A stretch of DNA of 64,000 nt from Pseudomonas agarici (lineage in GTDB: Bacteria > Pseudomonadota > Gammaproteobacteria > Pseudomonadales > Pseudomonadaceae), in assembly GCF_900109755.1 (NCBI RefSeq), contig NZ_FOAR01000002.1, forward strand, positions 124,001 to 188,000, in the 5' to 3' direction. This document shows, in pieces, positions 62,819 through 64,000 of this stretch (within the stretch, counting starts at the first letter, position 1; each line of letters starts with the position of its first letter). The notes beneath the pieces were generated by a model. The model saw only the letters and a list, made by a program, of their open reading frames with translations. It searched no databases and was not told the DNA's origin. The translations under genes were made by a program, and so were the position numbers.

Positions 62819-64000
62819 TTACTCGCCCGAGTCGGTCGCTCTCGGCTGACGATACAGATCCAGCAACACCTGATCGAGCACCGACGAGGCGCCCCATGGT
62901 TTCGGATCGTTGAGGATTGCCACGACGGCCCAGGTCGTGCCGTTGCTGTCGCGGCTGAAGCCGGCGATCGCCCGCACGGTGTTCAAAGTGCCGGTCTTGA
63001 TATGCGCTTCGCCCGACATGGCGGTACGTTTCAGGCGCTTGCGCATGGTGCCGTCCATGCCGGTGATTGGCATTGAACTGATGAACTCCGCAGCGTAGGG
63101 GCTTTTCCAGGCTGCCTGCAACAGGGTCGCCATTTCCCGGGCACTGACTCGTTCGGCGCGCGACAGACCGGACCCGTTTTCCATCACCAGGTGCGGGGCG
63201 GTGATGCCTTTCTGCGCCAACCACTGGCGCACGACCCGTTGCGCGGCTTTGGCATCGTCGCCATCGGCGTCATTGCGAAACTTTGCCCCCAAGCTGAGGA
63301 ACAGTTGCTGGGCCATGGTGTTGTTACTGTACTTGTTGATGTCGCGGATGACTTCCGTCAGGTCCGGTGAAAATGCGCGAGCCAGCAGCTTGGCACCCTT
63401 GGGCACCGTGTCCTGGCGGTCCTTGCCGTGAATGCTGCCGCCCAGTTCCTGCCAGATGGCGCGCACTGTGCCGGCGGCGTAAGTCGGGTGGTCGAGCAAT
63501 GACAGATAGGTCTGGGAGCTGCAACCATCGGCCAATTGCCCGCTGACGGTGATCAGGGTCGAGCCGTCGGCCTGGGGCGTCGGGTTGTAGCGCACATCGC
63601 CTGTGCATTGCTTGGCACTGAGCACCTTGACCTGATTGTCGATGCGGATGCTGGCAATCGGTGGCTCGACCGATACCGTGACCTTGCCTGAATCATTGCG
63701 GGCGACAAAACGCAGGGCCTTGAGATTGACCAGCAACGCATCGGGCTTGACCAGGAACGGCCTGTTCTCGTCGTTGCCGTCATCGTTGAACTCCGGCAAC
63801 TGCGCAGGGATGAAGAAGCTGCGGTCCAGTACCAGGTCGCCGGTCACCTGGGTTACACCATTGGCTCGCAGGTCACGCATCAGCAACCAGAGCTTTTCCA
63901 TATTCAGTTTGGAGTCGCCACCGCCCTTGAGGTACAGATTACCCTGCAAGGTGCCGTTATTCAGCGTGCCGTCGGTATAGAACTCGGTTTTCCATTGGTG
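62819..64000 (-). CDS. dacB: D-alanyl-D-alanine carboxypeptidase/endopeptidase DacB (PBP4), 3' part
   Basis: The last 393 codons of a PBP4-type peptidase (class C low-molecular-mass PBP); the 5' end, with the signal peptide and SxxK motif, lies beyond the right edge. Visible motifs are YSNNTMAQQL (SxN) and HIKTGTLN (KTG box). The frame is open to the edge (HQWKTEFYTDGTL). The TAA stop is at 62819-62821. Trims peptide cross-links in the periplasm. Confidence 0.95.
   Translation of the reverse strand, partial: HQWKTEFYTDGTLNNGTLQGNLYLKGGGDSKLNMEKLWLLMRDLRANGVTQVTGDLVLDRSFFIPAQLPEFNDDGNDENRPFLVKPDALLVNLKALRFVARNDSGKVTVSVEPPIASIRIDNQVKVLSAKQCTGDVRYNPTPQADGSTLITVSGQLADGCSSQTYLSLLDHPTYAAGTVRAIWQELGGSIHGKDRQDTVPKGAKLLARAFSPDLTEVIRDINKYSNNTMAQQLFLSLGAKFRNDADGDDAKAAQRVVRQWLAQKGITAPHLVMENGSGLSRAERVSAREMATLLQAAWKSPYAAEFISSMPITGMDGTMRKRLKRTAMSGEAHIKTGTLNTVRAIAGFSRDSNGTTWAVVAILNDPKPWGASSVLDQVLLDLYRQPRATDSGE

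Overview
This window is bacterial chromosome from a Pseudomonas of the P. fluorescens group. The evidence is a run of genes in the order usual for pseudomonads: oprI; cysB-cysH-pabB; prpR-prpB-prpC-acnD-prpF; ppsR/ppsA; rraA-cmaX-crfX-cmpX-sigX-oprF; and pyrD, rmf, rlmL, dacB. Further support comes from the 83-residue Lpp-like OprI, the OprF porin, REP-like palindromes and GC-rich codon use. The strain cannot be named from the sequence alone.

Layout. 1-2.8 kb: end of an ABC transporter (permease fragment and YbbA/LolD-like ATPase), a divergent TesA-like SGNH esterase, a small cysteine-containing protein and a LysM-L,D-transpeptidase. 2.9-5.3 kb: oprI, a small GNAT, a DAHP synthase. 5.6-9.4 kb: a tightly coupled operon of thioredoxin-like protein, two tandem ketopantoate reductases and a 5'-nucleotidase, then a universal stress protein. 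9.5-16 kb: cysB, cysH, pabB, and a three-gene ATP-grasp / inactive transglutaminase / retropepsin-like operon. 16.2-23.2 kb: the complete 2-methylcitrate (propionate) operon with a GntR regulator and two likely operators. 23.2-26.7 kb: divergent ppsR and ppsA. 26.8-32.7 kb: alpha/beta hydrolase, a foldback repeat, rraA and the cmaX-crfX-cmpX-sigX-oprF envelope-stress cluster.

32.9-56.3 kb is the main feature: a complete type III secretion system of the Salmonella SPI-1 / Shigella Mxi-Spa class, all on the + strand and colinear with SPI-1. The order is invF, invG, invE, invA, invB, invC, invI, invJ, spaOPQRS, sicA, sipBCD, iacP, a hilA-like regulator, iagB, prgHIJK, orgA, orgB and an orgC-position gene. 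It contains every core part of the basal body, export gate, sorting platform, ATPase, needle, rod, ruler, gatekeeper, translocon and tip, plus the translocator chaperone, an acyl carrier protein and two regulators. No pilotin (InvH) gene, classical effector (SipA, SptP) or integrase is visible. Most genes overlap or nearly abut, so the cluster probably runs as a few long operons. It lies between the oprF terminator and the pyrD promoter.

56.3-64 kb returns to housekeeping: pyrD, rmf, a long intergenic region with a dispersed repeat, rlmL (RlmKL fusion), a CHASE-PAS-GGDEF diguanylate cyclase and the 3' part of dacB, cut by the window edge. No rRNA, tRNA, CRISPR array, prophage or insertion-sequence transposase was seen.
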